From NCBI RefSeq assembly GCF_932274485.2, contig NC_065883.2, forward strand, positions 45,230,539 through 45,294,538: a stretch of 64,000 bases of DNA, read 5' to 3'. A program made the position numbers and the translations under genes. A model generated the notes under the pieces. That model was not told the origin of the DNA. It was given only the letters and a program-made list of their open reading frames with translations, and ran no database searches. Shown one piece after another: positions 31,953 to 43,439 of the stretch. Position 1 is the stretch's first letter; the number at the start of each line of letters is the position of its first letter. The stretch is from Patella vulgata. Its lineage: Eukaryota > Mollusca > Gastropoda > Patellidae.

Positions 31953-34900
31953 TTAGTACTAGTACCATTCTACTTTTTTATTATCACTATCACTATTATA
32001 TTAGGCTCTTAGATTCTATATTAATAATTTATCATATTCATTTGAAATACATACACCCAAATAAACATGCTTCGTCGATGTATCGTCCAGACGATAGTCG
32101 AACGATTGGCAAACAATTTGAAGGCCTAGGCTATATATATATAGGAGAGCTACCGCCAATACCAGTAGGGCCTATCGACAATTACAAGCATTGGACTCAA
32201 TGTAATATAACTGAATAATAAAAAGAAATATCCTTAGCAACTAGTAAATAAAATATTAACATCACAAATGTAAAGTTAACAAACCTTATTCTGTTTTTAG
32301 CGATAAACTGCGTGTTGAGGTGACGAAAGCTTCTTGAAATGTGCCGGGTCAAGAAGATTAGTAAAGGGAAATAACTCCGATTAGGGAATTAGATTACCCA
32401 CAGTTCATCTACTGTAATAACATAATCTATTCACAAGGAATAGATATATTTATCACATTTCTGTGAATGCAACTGGTTCAGTCTTTATGCGCACGCGGTG
32501 GAATTTATTTTGCAAAAACAGGTTGTTGTATTCTCGCAACAGGTCGATTGTGCGCTTTGCGACTTCTGGCCATCCTATGCAATCTAATTGGGAATTTTAT
32601 CGTTTCATTTCTGTTTCTTCTTCCGCAAAATCTCAAATTCGCGTGTACACATCAAAATGTGATGTCGGTTCCGAAAGCACAAAACTACTGATATATTTTG
32701 GAATAGTTTCTAGATGTTGTTAATATAACAGACAGGAAGGCGTGTTTATATGGACGTTTAATGTTTAATACTTAACGTGGATTTGGTGGCCAAATAGTGA
32801 ACACGTGCGCGCTGTATAATTAGGTCTGTCATTGAATCAACTGGCGTGGTTTCGATTTCCCGGTTTTAATTGACACGAAGTAGGGTCCTCCCACAGCTAA
32901 AGACACCTACGCGCAAACTGGTCTCCTTAAGGTGGAAACATATATTTCATAGAACAATGAGTGATAAACTAGATAATTCATTGGTTTCATTATTTACAAA
33001 ATTTTTTTTTTTTTTCTTAACAAATTTTTGTCTAAAAGTGTGATGACGTGTATATTTGTAAGTACTATTTTTTACCGCATTAGCGCGACCCGATTTAATC
33101 TACTGTATCGCTGCAATTTTTATAATATGGTGATTTATTTTGATTTTTCAATGGGTTGCTTTGAAGGTTATCTCGGTTTTCAGTCCGACATTTTATAAAA
33201 AATGGATAAATTAAAAAAATCGATTTTTCTGCCTGATGAGTTCTGATCTCGCACTTCGCCGAGTAGTTGCAAATAGCTTTAAAGACGTGAGGCCGACATT
33301 ACGTCATTTTGGTGTAGTTATCGAAAATATCATTTTGCCTTCAATTCAACAAAATAAAATGTCAAATACCATGACTTTTTGGCCTTTCCAACCGGTCATC
33401 AAACATCGATCATTATAAATATTCAATCTTTTTTTCGGGAATTGAAATAGCTTTAAGTTGAGAGTATGGATAAAATACGATCACTGTAAAAATTTCTGTG
33501 AATGCAGCTGGTTCATTCTTTATGCGCATTGGGTTGAATTTAGTTTGCAAAAACAGATTGCTGTATTCACACACTGAATTAGCACCGGGTCGATCATGTG
33601 AAAATTAATCGGAAATTTTATCATTCGATCATTTCTGTTTCATCTTGCCCAAAATCTCAAATCCGGATTCACGCATCAAAGTGTGATGTAGGTTCCAAAA
33701 GCAGAAAAAATACTGTTATATTTTGGAATAGTTTCTAGTTTTGTTACTCTTATGGACAGGAAAACGTGTTTATATGGACATTTTATGTTTAATACTTAAA
33801 TTTTTGCTTTGCTATATAATCTAATCTATGCAGCTGGTCTTCTTAAGGTGGGAACCTATATTCCACAGAACAATGAGTGATGAAGTAGATAATTCATGAG
33901 TTTCATTATTAAAAAGATAATGTTTTTGTAACAAATTTCGGCTCAAGTGGGATGACGTGTATATTTGTAAGTACTAGTTTTTGCGCATTTCGGGGACCCG
34001 ATTCAATCTTCTATACCGCTGCAATTGTTACAATATAGCGATTTTGGTTTTTTTTAGTTTTCAGTTTATCTCGATTTTCAGCCCGAAACTTCGAAAAAAA
34101 AATCATGTTTTTCGTAATAAATTTCGGCTGAGGTGTTATGACGTGTATATTTGTAAGTACTATTTTTAGCGCATAAGGGTGACCCGATTTAATCTACAGT
34201 ATCAGCCCGAAATTTCTGGAAAAAAAATCATCTTTTTCGTAACAAATTTCGGCTGAGGTGTTATGACGTGAATATTTGTAAGTACTATTTTTAGCGCATT
34301 AGGGAGACCCTATTTAATCTACTGTATCCCAGCAATGTTTACAATATAATGATTTTATAAAATTTCAATGGGTTGCTCTTAAGGTTATCTCGGTTTCAGC
34401 CCGAAATTTCGGAAAAATTGATATATGAAAAAAATCGATTTTTCTGCCCGATGAGTATTGATCTCGCACTTCGCCGTGTAAATTGCGAGAAGCTTTAGCT
34501 TTAGCTTTCAAGTTAACAAAATAAAATGCCCGAAATCCCATTACCTTTTGGTATTTTTCAACGTGCGACAGTTGATCAGTGTAATAAATGTGCTTGGTCA
34601 CTTTTCTGTGAATGCAACTGGTTCAGTCTTTATGCGCATTCGGTGGAATTTATTTTGCAAAAACAGGTTGCTGTATTCTCGCAACAGGTCGATTGTGCGC
34701 TTTGCGACTTCTGACCATCCTATGCAATCTAATTGGGAATTTTATCGTTTCATTTCTGTTTCTTCTTCCGAAAAATCTCAAATTCGCGTGTACACATCAA
34801 AATGTGATGTCGGTTTCGAAAGCACAAAACTACTGCTATTTGGAACAATTTCTAGATGTTGTTAATATAACAGACAGGAAAGCGTGTTTATATGGACGTT

Positions 34901-36760
34901 TAATGTTGAATACTTAACGGGGATTTGGTGGCCAAATAGTGAACACGTGCGCGCTGTATCATTAGGTCTGTCATTGAATCAACTGGCGTGGTTTCGATTT
35001 CCCGGTTGCAAGTGACAAGAAGTAGGGTCGCTTGTCCAACCTCGGAGGTTTTCTCTGGGTCCTCTCACAGCTAAAGACACCTACGCGCAAGCTGGTCTCC
35101 TTAAGGTGGAAACATATATTCCATAGAACAATGGGTGATAAAGTAGATAATTCATTGGTTTCATTATTTTCAAAACTAAATATTTTTCTTAACAAATTTT
35201 TGTCTAAAAAGTGATGACGTGTAAATTTATAAATACTATTTCTTTGCGCATTAGCGCGACCCGATTTAATCTACTGTACCGCTGCAATTTTTATAATATA
35301 GAGATTTATTTTGATTTTTCAATGAGTTTGCTTTTCGGGTTATCTCGGTTTTTAGTCCGAAATTTTGGAAAAAATCGATAAATTAAAAAAATCGATTTTT
35401 CTGCCCGATGAGTAGTTGCAAATAGCTTTAAAGACGTGAGGCCGACATTACGTCATTTTGGTGAAGTTATCGAAAATATCATTTTGCCTTCAATTCAACA
35501 AAATAAAATGTCCGAAATCCCATGACTTTTTGGCCTTTCCAACCAGTCTTCAAACATCGATCATTATAAATATTCAATCTTTTTTTCGGGAATTGAAATA
35601 GCTTTAAATTGAGAGTATGGATAAAATTATGTAAAAATTTCTGTGAATTCAGCTGGTTCATTCTTTATGCGCATTGGGATGAATTTAGTTCGAAAAAAAA
35701 CAGGTTGCTGTATTCACACACTGAATTAGCACCGGGTCGATTGTGCGCTTTGCGACTTCTGGCGATCATGTTAAAATTAATCGGAAATTTTATCGTTCGA
35801 ACATTTCTGTTTCATCTTTCCCAAGATCTCGAATTCGGGTGTACACATCAAAGTGTGATATAGGTTCCAAAAGCAGAAAAAATACTGTTATATTTTGGAA
35901 TAGTTTCTAGTTTTGTTACTATAATGAATGGGCAGGAAAACGTGTTTATATGGACATTTTATGTTTAATACTTAAATTTTTGTCCTGCTATAATCTAATG
36001 GGGGACTTAATGCGTATATTTTTATACAGCTGGCCTCCTTAAGGTGGGAACCTATATTCCACAGAACAATGAGTGATGAAGTAGATAATTCATGAGTTTC
36101 ATTATTAAAAAGATAATGTTTTTGTAACAAAGTGTAATAAATGTGCTTGGTCACTTTTCTGTGAATGCAACTGGTTCAGTCTTTATGCGCATTCGGTGGA
36201 ATTTGTATTGCAAAAACAGGTTGCTGTTTTCTCGCAACAGGTCGATTATGGCGATATGCATTCTAATTGGGAATTTTATCGTTTCATTTCTGTTTCTTCT
36301 TCCGCAAAATCTTAAATTCGCGCGTACACATCAAAATGTGATGTCGGTTCCGAAAGCACAAAACTACTGCTATATTTTGGAATAGTCTCTAGATGTTGTT
36401 AATAATAACAGACAGGAAAGTCTGTTTATATATGGACGTTTTATGTTTAATACTTAACGGGGATTTGGTGGCCAAATAGTGAACACGTGCGCGCTGTATC
36501 ATTAGGTCTGTCATTTAGTCAACTGGGTTGGTTTTGATTACCCGGTTGTAAGCGATAAGAAGTAGGGTCGATTGTCCAACCGCGGAGGTTTTCTCTGGGT
36601 CCTCCTTTTTCCTCCCACAGCTAAATTTTGGTGGCCATCTTGGAATTCATCATTACCCGCTAGTTTTTACCCTGAAAATGATTTCAATGGATTCCTTGAC
36701 CCCAAAAACCTACGTAAAGACACCAAATTCATCACTTTAGGACAAATCCTGATGGAGTTA

Positions 36761-36845
36761 TACCAGGAACTTCTCAGTGTTTTGCACACAATCCTGTACA
36801 TCCGTATGTGCCCTCCCAGTGCAAAACACTGAGAAGTTCCTGGTA
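36761..36845. repeat. Perfect 27-bp inverted repeat with 31-bp spacer
   Basis: 36761-36787 (TACCAGGAACTTCTCAGTG...) and 36819-36845 are exact reverse complements. It sits exactly at the junction of the left direct repeat and the Cys-rich coding fragment, as expected if a template-switch joined the two. Confidence 0.9.
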
Positions 36846-37229
36846 CAAGTGATGAACAGAGGGAACCATGGCATTGAAACGATGGATAATTTACGTTTCA
36901 ACTGGTACCATCACAGAAAGTCAATGACAATTATTGACCTTCCCCCAACCAATTATGCTACAGAAGGTCATATTCAGAGGGCATTCTATGCAACCTACAT
37001 CCAAGTCAATTGCCTGGGAGACTTTTCACTGAACCACAAGACTATGGGTTTACCATGGAAAACGAATTTGCCAGATGAAGTGTCTTTGAAATGTAACTGT
37101 GTGAAATGTGCCACTCGCTCCTGTCCTTGTAGAGAAAGTAACGTCTGCTTCTGCATATTCTGTAAATGCCAGGCAAACAGTCAGTGCAACCAATTCAAAA
37201 ACCCTAATGGTGGTATTTTGAGAAATTGA
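36846..37229 (+). pseudogene. C-terminal fragment of TGCD/Cys-rich protein family
   Basis: The frame ending with TGA at 37227-37229 reads NLRFNWYHHRKSMTIIDLPPTN, then HIQRAFYATYIQVN, LNHKTMGLPW and a cysteine cluster CNCVKCATRSCPCRESNVCFCIFCKCQANSQCN (about 37098-37185; alternate C-x-C and C-x2-C spacing). The order 'IDLPPT - H-x-x-RA-Y - Cys cluster' is, as I recall, the C-terminus of a large multicopy metazoan family whose more N-terminal signature is LPAHALTGCDT. Function is unknown; the Cys cluster resembles a CXC-type zinc-binding module. The N-terminal part is missing, so only a last-exon fragment is present. Confidence 0.55.
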
Positions 37230-37607
37230 CAGAGTAGGTGTGATTCATAAAAAATGATAGTCAGAAAAGTGATCCTAACTGTACAACTTATTTATGGTGA
37301 ACATTTGTAGATTTGTGAATATTGTGTACAGCATCGTTCAAGATAAAAACGATTGTCAAAATACGATAGTTTATATCTCTAGATGTTAATAAAGTATCCA
37401 ATCTCTTGTCACATAGTCAGACAAATCCTTCTGACAATTTGGTTGAGTAAAACCAGTATCCTGATCAACTGGCTGCACTATACTGAAATTAACAATAATA
37501 AATTGTTCTTCCGGCAAAGTAAATGGTCTGTGTGAAATCCCTGACCCCTAAAACTCCTCGCTCAATTATGCACCTTGACAGGCTAGCCGAAAGGGCGTGG
37601 CGGCCAT
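37230..37607. other. Non-coding 3' sequence of the Cys-rich element
   Basis: AT-rich, with TTAATAAAG near 37386 as a possible polyadenylation signal for the upstream gene fragment. A diverged extra copy of the direct-repeat motif ('ctgacccctaaaactcctcg') begins near 37541. Nothing else is recognised. Confidence 0.4.
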
Positions 37608-39359
37608 TTTGGTGGCCATCTTGGAATTCATCATTACCCGCTAGTTTTTTCACCCTGAAAATGATTTCAATGGATTCCTTGACCCCAAAAACCTACGTAA
37701 AGACACCAAATTCATCACTTTAGAACAAATCCAGATGGAGTTATATCGGGTATAAGGGTACGACGGCCACCTTGGACGCCATCTTGAATTACACCGTTCT
37801 GCCCCATATCTGGAATGTCTACCCAAGTTTTTTCCAATCTCCTATGGGTACCCTACAGGGATCAAGAGTCAAAATTAGGGGACATATGATTGCACACAGG
37901 ACCCCCCTCAGCCCCAGGACTATTAAGGTGGAAACATATATTCCATAGACCAATGAGTGATAAAGTAGATAATTCATTGGTTTAATTATTTACAAAAATA
38001 AAAAATTTTCTTTACAAATTTGTCTAAAGTGTGATGACGTGTATTTTTTGTGCATTAGCGCGACCCGATTTTGATCTATTGTACTGCTGCAATTTTTATA
38101 ATATAGTGATTTATTTTTATTTTTCAATGGGTTCCTTTGAATGTTATCTCGGCTTTCAGTCCGAAATTTTGGAAAAAATCGATAAATTAAAAAAATCGAT
38201 TTTTCTGCCCGATGAGTTCTGATATCGCACTTCGCCGAGTAGTTGCAAATAGCTTTAAAGACGTAAGGCCGACATTACGTCATTTTGGTGAAGTTATCGA
38301 AAATATCCTTTTGCCTTCAATTGAACAAAATAAAATGTCCGAAATCCTATGACTTTTTGGTCTTTCCAACCAGTCTTCAACATCGATCATTATAAATATT
38401 CAATCTTTTTTTTCGGGAATTGAAATAGCTTTAAATTGAGAGTATGGATAAGATAAGATCACTGTAAAAATGTCTGTGAATGCAGCTGGTTCATTCTTTA
38501 AGCGCATTGCGTTGAATTAAGTTTGCAAAAACAGGTTGCTGTATTCACGCACTGAATTAGCACCGGGTCGATTGTGCGCTTTGCGACTTCTGGCGATGAT
38601 GTGAAAATTAATCGGAAATTTTATCGTTCGATCATTTCTGTTTCATCTTGCCCAAAATCTCGAATTCGGGTTTACACATCAAAGTGTGATGTAGGTTCCA
38701 AAAGCAGAAAAATACTATTATATTTTGGAATAGTTTCTAGTTTTGTTACTATAATGGACAGGAAAACGTGTTTATATGGACATTTTATGTTTAATACTTA
38801 CATTTTTGTCCTGCTATAATCTAATGGGGGCCTTAATGCGTATATTTTTATACAGCTGGTCTCCTTAAGGTGGAAACCTATATTCCACAGAACAATGAGT
38901 GTTGAAGTAAATAATTCATGAGTTTCATTATTAAAAAGATAGTGTTTTTTTGTATCAAATTTCGGCTCAATGCGCATTTGGGGGACCCGATTCAAATTTC
39001 TATACCGCTGCAATTGTTACAATATAGCGATTTATTTTTAGTTTTCAGTTTATTTTGGTTTTCAGCTCGAAATTTCGGAAAAAAATCATGTTTTTCGTAC
39101 CAAATTTCAGCTGAGGTGTTATGACGTGTATATTTGTCTAAAGTGTGATGACGTGTATATTTGTAAGTACTATTTTTTAGCGCATTAGGGAGACCCGATT
39201 TAATTTACTGTATCAGCCCGAAATTTCTGAAAAAAAAAATTGATTTTTCTGTCCGTTAAGTTCTGGACTCGCACTTCGCCGAGTAGTTGCTTGAAGCATT
39301 AATGACGTTGGACCGACATGGCGTCATTTTGCCTTCAAGTTTTCATGTGGACGCATGTT

Positions 39360-40189
39360 GTCGTCGCCCCCATCTGTCCATCCGCCCCTCCACAGTTGTT
39401 TGTGAACACTCTATAAATCACAATTTTTATCCGATTTCATGAAACTTGAAATATAGGTTTATCTTCCTATGATCTCGCTTCCTGTCGATATTGGCATATA
39501 TCAGACCGTAACTTCATGGATTATAGCCACTGATTTGTAAGAAATATCACGTTTTTAGCCTGTGAACACTGTAGAGGTCACAATTTTTATCCGATTTTGT
39601 TTAAACTTATAATGTAGGTTTGTAACCCACAAATCTTGTTTCCCTTTCGATATTCTCGCATCTCGGACGATAACTTCCTTAATTATTTCCCCTGATTGTA
39701 CGAAAAAGCGTGTTTTTAGCTTGTGGTCCCTCTAGAGGTCACAACTATTATCCGATTTAAAAAAAAACAAACAAAAACCACGTTCAATATATCACCGTTA
39801 CACCCTAATGATGGTTGAGTTTGAATTTTGTGAAAATCGAACCAAAACTGTCGGACAAAATGGCCGCCACTCGTACGCAAATAGTGTAAAAGATATTGTA
39901 TATCAATGTCGTGGACCCTCTAGAGGCCACATTTTTTAACCGATTTTGATACAACTTTAAATTTATCTTTATTTCACAAAGATCTTGGTCCTTATCAATA
40001 TTCGCCCATATTAGATCGTAACTTCCTATAGCTTGTGAGCCCTCTAGAGGTCGCAATTTTTAGCCTATTTAAAAAAAAAACCTTTGAATGTATCACCATT
40101 ACACCCTAATCATTGGTGAGTGTGGATTTCGTAAAAATTTGACCCAAACTGCCAGACAAAATGGCCGCCCGCCTGTGCAGCAAATGGTA
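39360..40189. repeat. R2 tandem repeat (about 160 bp units), left part
   Basis: Units centred on CCTCTAGAGGTCACAATTTT followed by 'atccgatttt.atgaaactt', 'cacaaagatcttg' and 'gatattcgcgcatat' start near 39560, 39727, 39918 and 40040. Spacing varies between 120 and 190 bp. The units recur after the Tc1 copy A and, reversed, at about 780-1400. The palindromic TCTAGA core is the best conserved part. Non-coding. Confidence 0.75.
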
Positions 40190-41634
40190 TACTATTCAAA
40201 TAAAGTAGGGGATATTTGATTTTTAAGTGTTATTAAAGCCACCTAATGAAACTGACGAAGAAACAAATGACAAAATGAAATGAAGTTCACATTCATCGAT
40301 TTATTCCAAATGATCGTTAGACTAAGTAAGGCACAGACTGACCATTATAAGGGTAAAATGATACCCGGGGTCAAACAGCAAAGTTACCACAGCATTACAA
40401 CCAAGTCAGTAACGGGTAAATCCTCCTCTGTTTGCCAAACAAGCATTGATCCGACGTGGCATACTCCTAATGAGACGTCTAAGGTCATTTTGGTCCAGAT
40501 TGTCCCATTCCTGTTGCAACGCAGCAGCAAGTTCTTGGACATTGGCAGGACGTTGTTGACGTTGACGTAACCTCTGTCCAAGCATGTCCCAGACATGCTC
40601 GATGGGGGAGAGGTCGGGACTCAGTGCTGGCCAAGGTAATGTGGTGATGTTCTATTGTTGGGGGTAACCTGTAACGATCCTGGCCCTGTGACATCTTGCG
40701 TTGTCATCCTGAAAGATGAAACGGCGGCCATGACGTCGTGCGAACGGCACAACATGGACTGCCAAGATGTTGTCCCGGTAGTACTGGCCTGTAACACGCC
40801 CTGCAACAACATGTAAAGCCGTTCTTCCAGCAACAGTGATGCCTCCCCACACCATAACAGAACCACCCCCAAATCGGTCATGTCTGATGACGTTAACGTC
40901 TTGGAAGCGCTCGTTTCGACAACGCCACACCCTCCTACGTCTGTCCAAAAAATCAACAGTGAACCTTGACTCATCTGAAAACATCACATTGCTCCAGCGT
41001 CGATTATCCCAGTGTTGACGATCCCTACACCAACGACGTCTTGCCTGAATGTGATGATCTCTCAATGTCTGTTTGAAGACGAGCGCTGATCTGATTTGCT
41101 GTGATGACACGATTTCTCAAGGCCAAGGTACGGATAAATCGATCCTGGGCTTGAGTTGTCGCCCTTGGTCGACCTGAGCGTGGTCTGTCCTGTACAGATT
41201 GTGTATCACGGTATCTGGACCATAGCCTGCTTATGACAGACTGAGAAACATTCATCGTCCGCGCCACAACCGCCTGTGTTGTGCCGATCTGTAGCATGCC
41301 AAGGGCACGTAACCTTTCATTTTGGGTAAGCCGACGCATATCAAAATTTGTTTTCTGGTCACTAAAACAATTAAACTGATGTTTCCACCCTGGAATTCAA
41401 TGCCACAATGACTGTAACATTCAAAGTCAGAGTCGTGCAAATCTTGGGTTGGACCCCCATGATGATCCCAAGCATCACCTGCATTCCATGCGGTAGCTAT
41501 TGGTGCGTTTGGGCGTCACATGTAACTGGAAATGTTTCTTCTGTTAGGTTCTATAGTGACTTTTTTCGTAGTCATTTGCATATTTTAGTATTATGCCCCC
41601 AAAATCAAATATCCCCTACTTTTTTTGAATAGTA
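40190..41634 (-). mobile_element. Tc1/mariner family T, copy A (decayed)
   Basis: Terminal inverted repeats TACTATTCAAA.AAAGTAGG at 40190 and its complement ending GAATAGTA at 41634 are flanked by TA. Its 1445 bp are nearly identical to copies B and C but for an internal deletion of roughly 90 bp near 41068 and point changes. It sits inside the R2 array, whose units continue on both sides, so the insertion is younger than R2. Confidence 0.9.
40406..41339 (-). pseudogene. Tc1-type transposase, copy A, broken
   Basis: It starts MRRLTQNERLRALGMLQIG at 41339 and follows the 339-residue protein of copies B and C through the first helix-turn-helix (SQSVISRLWSRY) and the GRPR-like motif (SGRPRATTQ). 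A deletion near 41068, within the second DNA-binding domain, shifts the frame. The catalytic region (FSDESRF, FQDDNARCH, SPDLSPIEHVW) is still readable in other frames. Confidence 0.85.
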
Positions 41635-42130
41635 TATATCAAGGTTGTTAACCCTCTAGAGGCCATAATTGTTATCCGATTTTAATGAAACTTTCTTTAA
41701 ATTTACTTTTACATCACAAAGATCTTGGCTCCTTTCAATATTTGCGCATATCAGATCGAAACTGTCTGTATTATGGTTCTTAATTATACAAAAAATCAAG
41801 TTTTTAGCTTGTGGTCCCTCTAGAGGTCATAATTTTTATCCGATTTAAAAACAAACCGTTTGAATATATCACTGTTACACCCTAAACATTGTTGAGTTTG
41901 AATTTACTGAAAATCGTACCAAAACTGCCAGACAGAATGGCCGCCCCTCCTGCGCATATAGTGTTGTGGGCCCTCTAGAGGCCACAATTTTGAACCGATT
42001 TTGATGAAACTTAAAGTTTATCTTTATATCACAAAGATCTTGGCTCCTTTCGATAACCGCGTAAATCCCAACTTAGCTTCCTGGATTATGGACCCTGATT
42101 GCTCGAAATATCACGCGTGGTCCCACTAGA
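41635..42130. repeat. R2 tandem repeat, right part
   Basis: Further units start near 41652, 41816 and 41974 ('ctctagaggccataattgtt' and similar). Together with the left part this restores one array interrupted by Tc1 copy A. From 42131 to 42655 I recognise nothing; a 79-codon frame (42379-42618, MGYANDESVGAICAVTEYHI) has no identifiable domain. Confidence 0.7.
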
Positions 42131-42659
42131 AATTCAAGCATTTAGTAAGTATGGAATTTTATTGCATTATATAGTTTCATAATTATATTCTTTGAGTTAT
42201 AGCCACACCTACAGCATAGAGACAGCATATACGAAAAGAAAAAATTAAATCAGCTGTAAATCGGGTGGATTATGATAATATTGATAGGGAACGGACGAGA
42301 AATCTGAGATTTTTCATGTTACCAAAACAGCTCAACAATTTAAGAAAAAGAATTAGATTGACTGTTTAAAATCACAAAATGGGCTATGCCAATGATGAGA
42401 GTGTGGGTGCAATTTGTGCCGTGACTGAATATCACATAAACCCGCGAAGTCCATATAAAATGAAGAAACCTGAGAGGAATATTTGCATCAAATGGATTTT
42501 GAGGAAAATTTCACATATATATATAGCTAGGCGAGATCCAATCCACGCATTGGAAGCAACATCGAGTGATGATCCTATATCAATATTTTCACTTGTTTCG
42601 TCTGTACCGCAATATTAGATTTTGCGCATTCAGACTCATGTTGCCGCGAGGGTCACAAA

Positions 42660-42850
42660 ATATAAAAAAAATATACATAAAGACGCCTTAATGCGTATAT
42701 TATGTAAAAATATACATATGTCGCCTTAATGCGTATATTATGCAAAAATATACATATGTCGCCTTAATGCGTATATTATGCAAAAATATATATAAAGTCG
42801 CCTTAATGCGTATGTAACAGTTACAAAATATTAAGGCGACCCAAATTTTT
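42660..42850. repeat. Tandem repeat of about 38 bp (CGCCTTAATGCGTATATT)
   Basis: Four to five units of 'gtcgccttaatgcgtatatt' plus 'atgcaaaaatatacatat' end in an inverted phrase ATTAAGGCGAC. The core CCTTAATGCGTATATT also forms the end of type-b S1 units (for example near 38830), which suggests a link between this repeat and S1. 42851-43340 is unassigned apart from about 43100-43200, which recurs at 56510-56610 ('gtactgatttcacaatatgactggtaacgtgac'). Confidence 0.7.
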
Positions 42851-43344
42851 GTATATTTTTTAATTTTCTTTTTCTATCAACAAAACTGCAGGAAATTGTA
42901 AAACAAATGGTACAGTACCCAAAAAAGCATTTTCTGCTATAAAATATGGAAAACTGTAGATTATAGACTGTTGTGCAGTATTTGTTCACTGTGGTATTTG
43001 TTGTATGAAATGGAAAATGCGAAACAAAAAGTAAATTAGCAGAGAGACAAGGTTAGATATTCGACGTATGTGAGTAGATTGATGGAAGAGCTCGTGCTCA
43101 AGCGGGTACTGATTTCACAATATGACTGGTAACGTGACGGAATGCAACTAGAAATATAACACGCATGACACAAAGGGAAATCGATTGAACTTTGAGGTTT
43201 ATTATATTAACAGATATAGATATAAAAATACATAAAAATATAAAGAGAGAAAAAAAAATCTTACATATAATATAAATGGGTCGTTCCTCGATTATATCGC
43301 AATGCACATTTCGGAGTGGTATCCTTTATCAAGCGATGATAGTG

Positions 43345-43432
43345 TTGTCCGGTATTTAGTATAACACGGTGTTTTCCGGCAGTTTTCCGGAGTTTTCAGG
43401 TTGTTTTCCTGTGTTTTCATGCTGGTTCAGGC
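43345..43432. repeat. CCGGAAAACA minisatellite, copy 2 (reverse)
   Basis: TGTTTTCCGG-type units with variants, bordered by 'ggtatttagtataac'. The adjacent sequence (43440 on) is again a family-2 Tc1 relic. Confidence 0.75.
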
Positions 43433-43439
43433 CGATTCC

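Larger units (their letters stand above)
25940..32448. mobile_element. 6.5-kb block inserted in S1, flanked by 8-bp direct repeats
   Basis: S1 is continuous across the block: it stops in '...taatgtgctttatcac' and resumes '...atttctgtgaatgcaac', as in intact units ('gtgcttgatcacttttctgtgaatgcaac'). TTTATCAC occurs at 25932-25939 and 32449-32456. The block holds a Ngaro-like fossil on the minus strand (about 26110-31780), an unexplained forward reading at its left edge (about 25942-26110, ending LLDQIINFE) and a P2X7-like exon on the plus strand at its right. I find no convincing terminal inverted repeats. The block may be an older 8-bp-duplicating DNA element into which the retroelement jumped. 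Confidence 0.6.
36626..37922 (+). mobile_element. Element carrying a TGCD-family Cys-rich gene, inserted in S1
   Basis: S1 breaks off after 'ccacagctaa' and resumes 'ttaaggtggaaac'. Between lie a 140-bp direct repeat at both sides of a coding fragment (36626-36766 and 37608-37750; 'ggtggccatcttggaattcatcattacccgctag', 'cttgaccccaaaaacctacg'), a perfect hairpin, the Cys-rich gene, and further GC-richer non-coding sequence to 37922. The direct repeat, read in reverse ('tttggtgtct...ggggtcaaggaatncantgaaatcat'), is shared with the arms of the fold-back element at 44.1-46.3 kb, which carries a gene of the same family. The element's own ends are not defined. Confidence 0.6.
32457..39350. repeat. 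S1 satellite-like array, right block, with alternating unit types
   Basis: GGTCTCC/TTAAGGTGG landmarks at about 32921, 33835, 35093, 36030, 37923 and 38856 delimit units. Units ending with the SINE-like module (type a: before 32921, 35093 and 37923) alternate with units ending 'cctgctataatctaat...aatgcgtatatttttatacagc' (type b: before 33835, 36030 and 38856). The two types also differ inside: 'attcggtggaatttattttgc' and 'gcaacaggtcgattg' in a, 'attgggttgaatttagtttgc' and 'gaattagcaccgggtcgat' in b. An a+b dimer of about 2.2 kb is thus the higher-order repeat. The unit beginning near 36030 has lost about 430 bp, and an element interrupts at 36626-37922. Non-coding. Confidence 0.8.
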
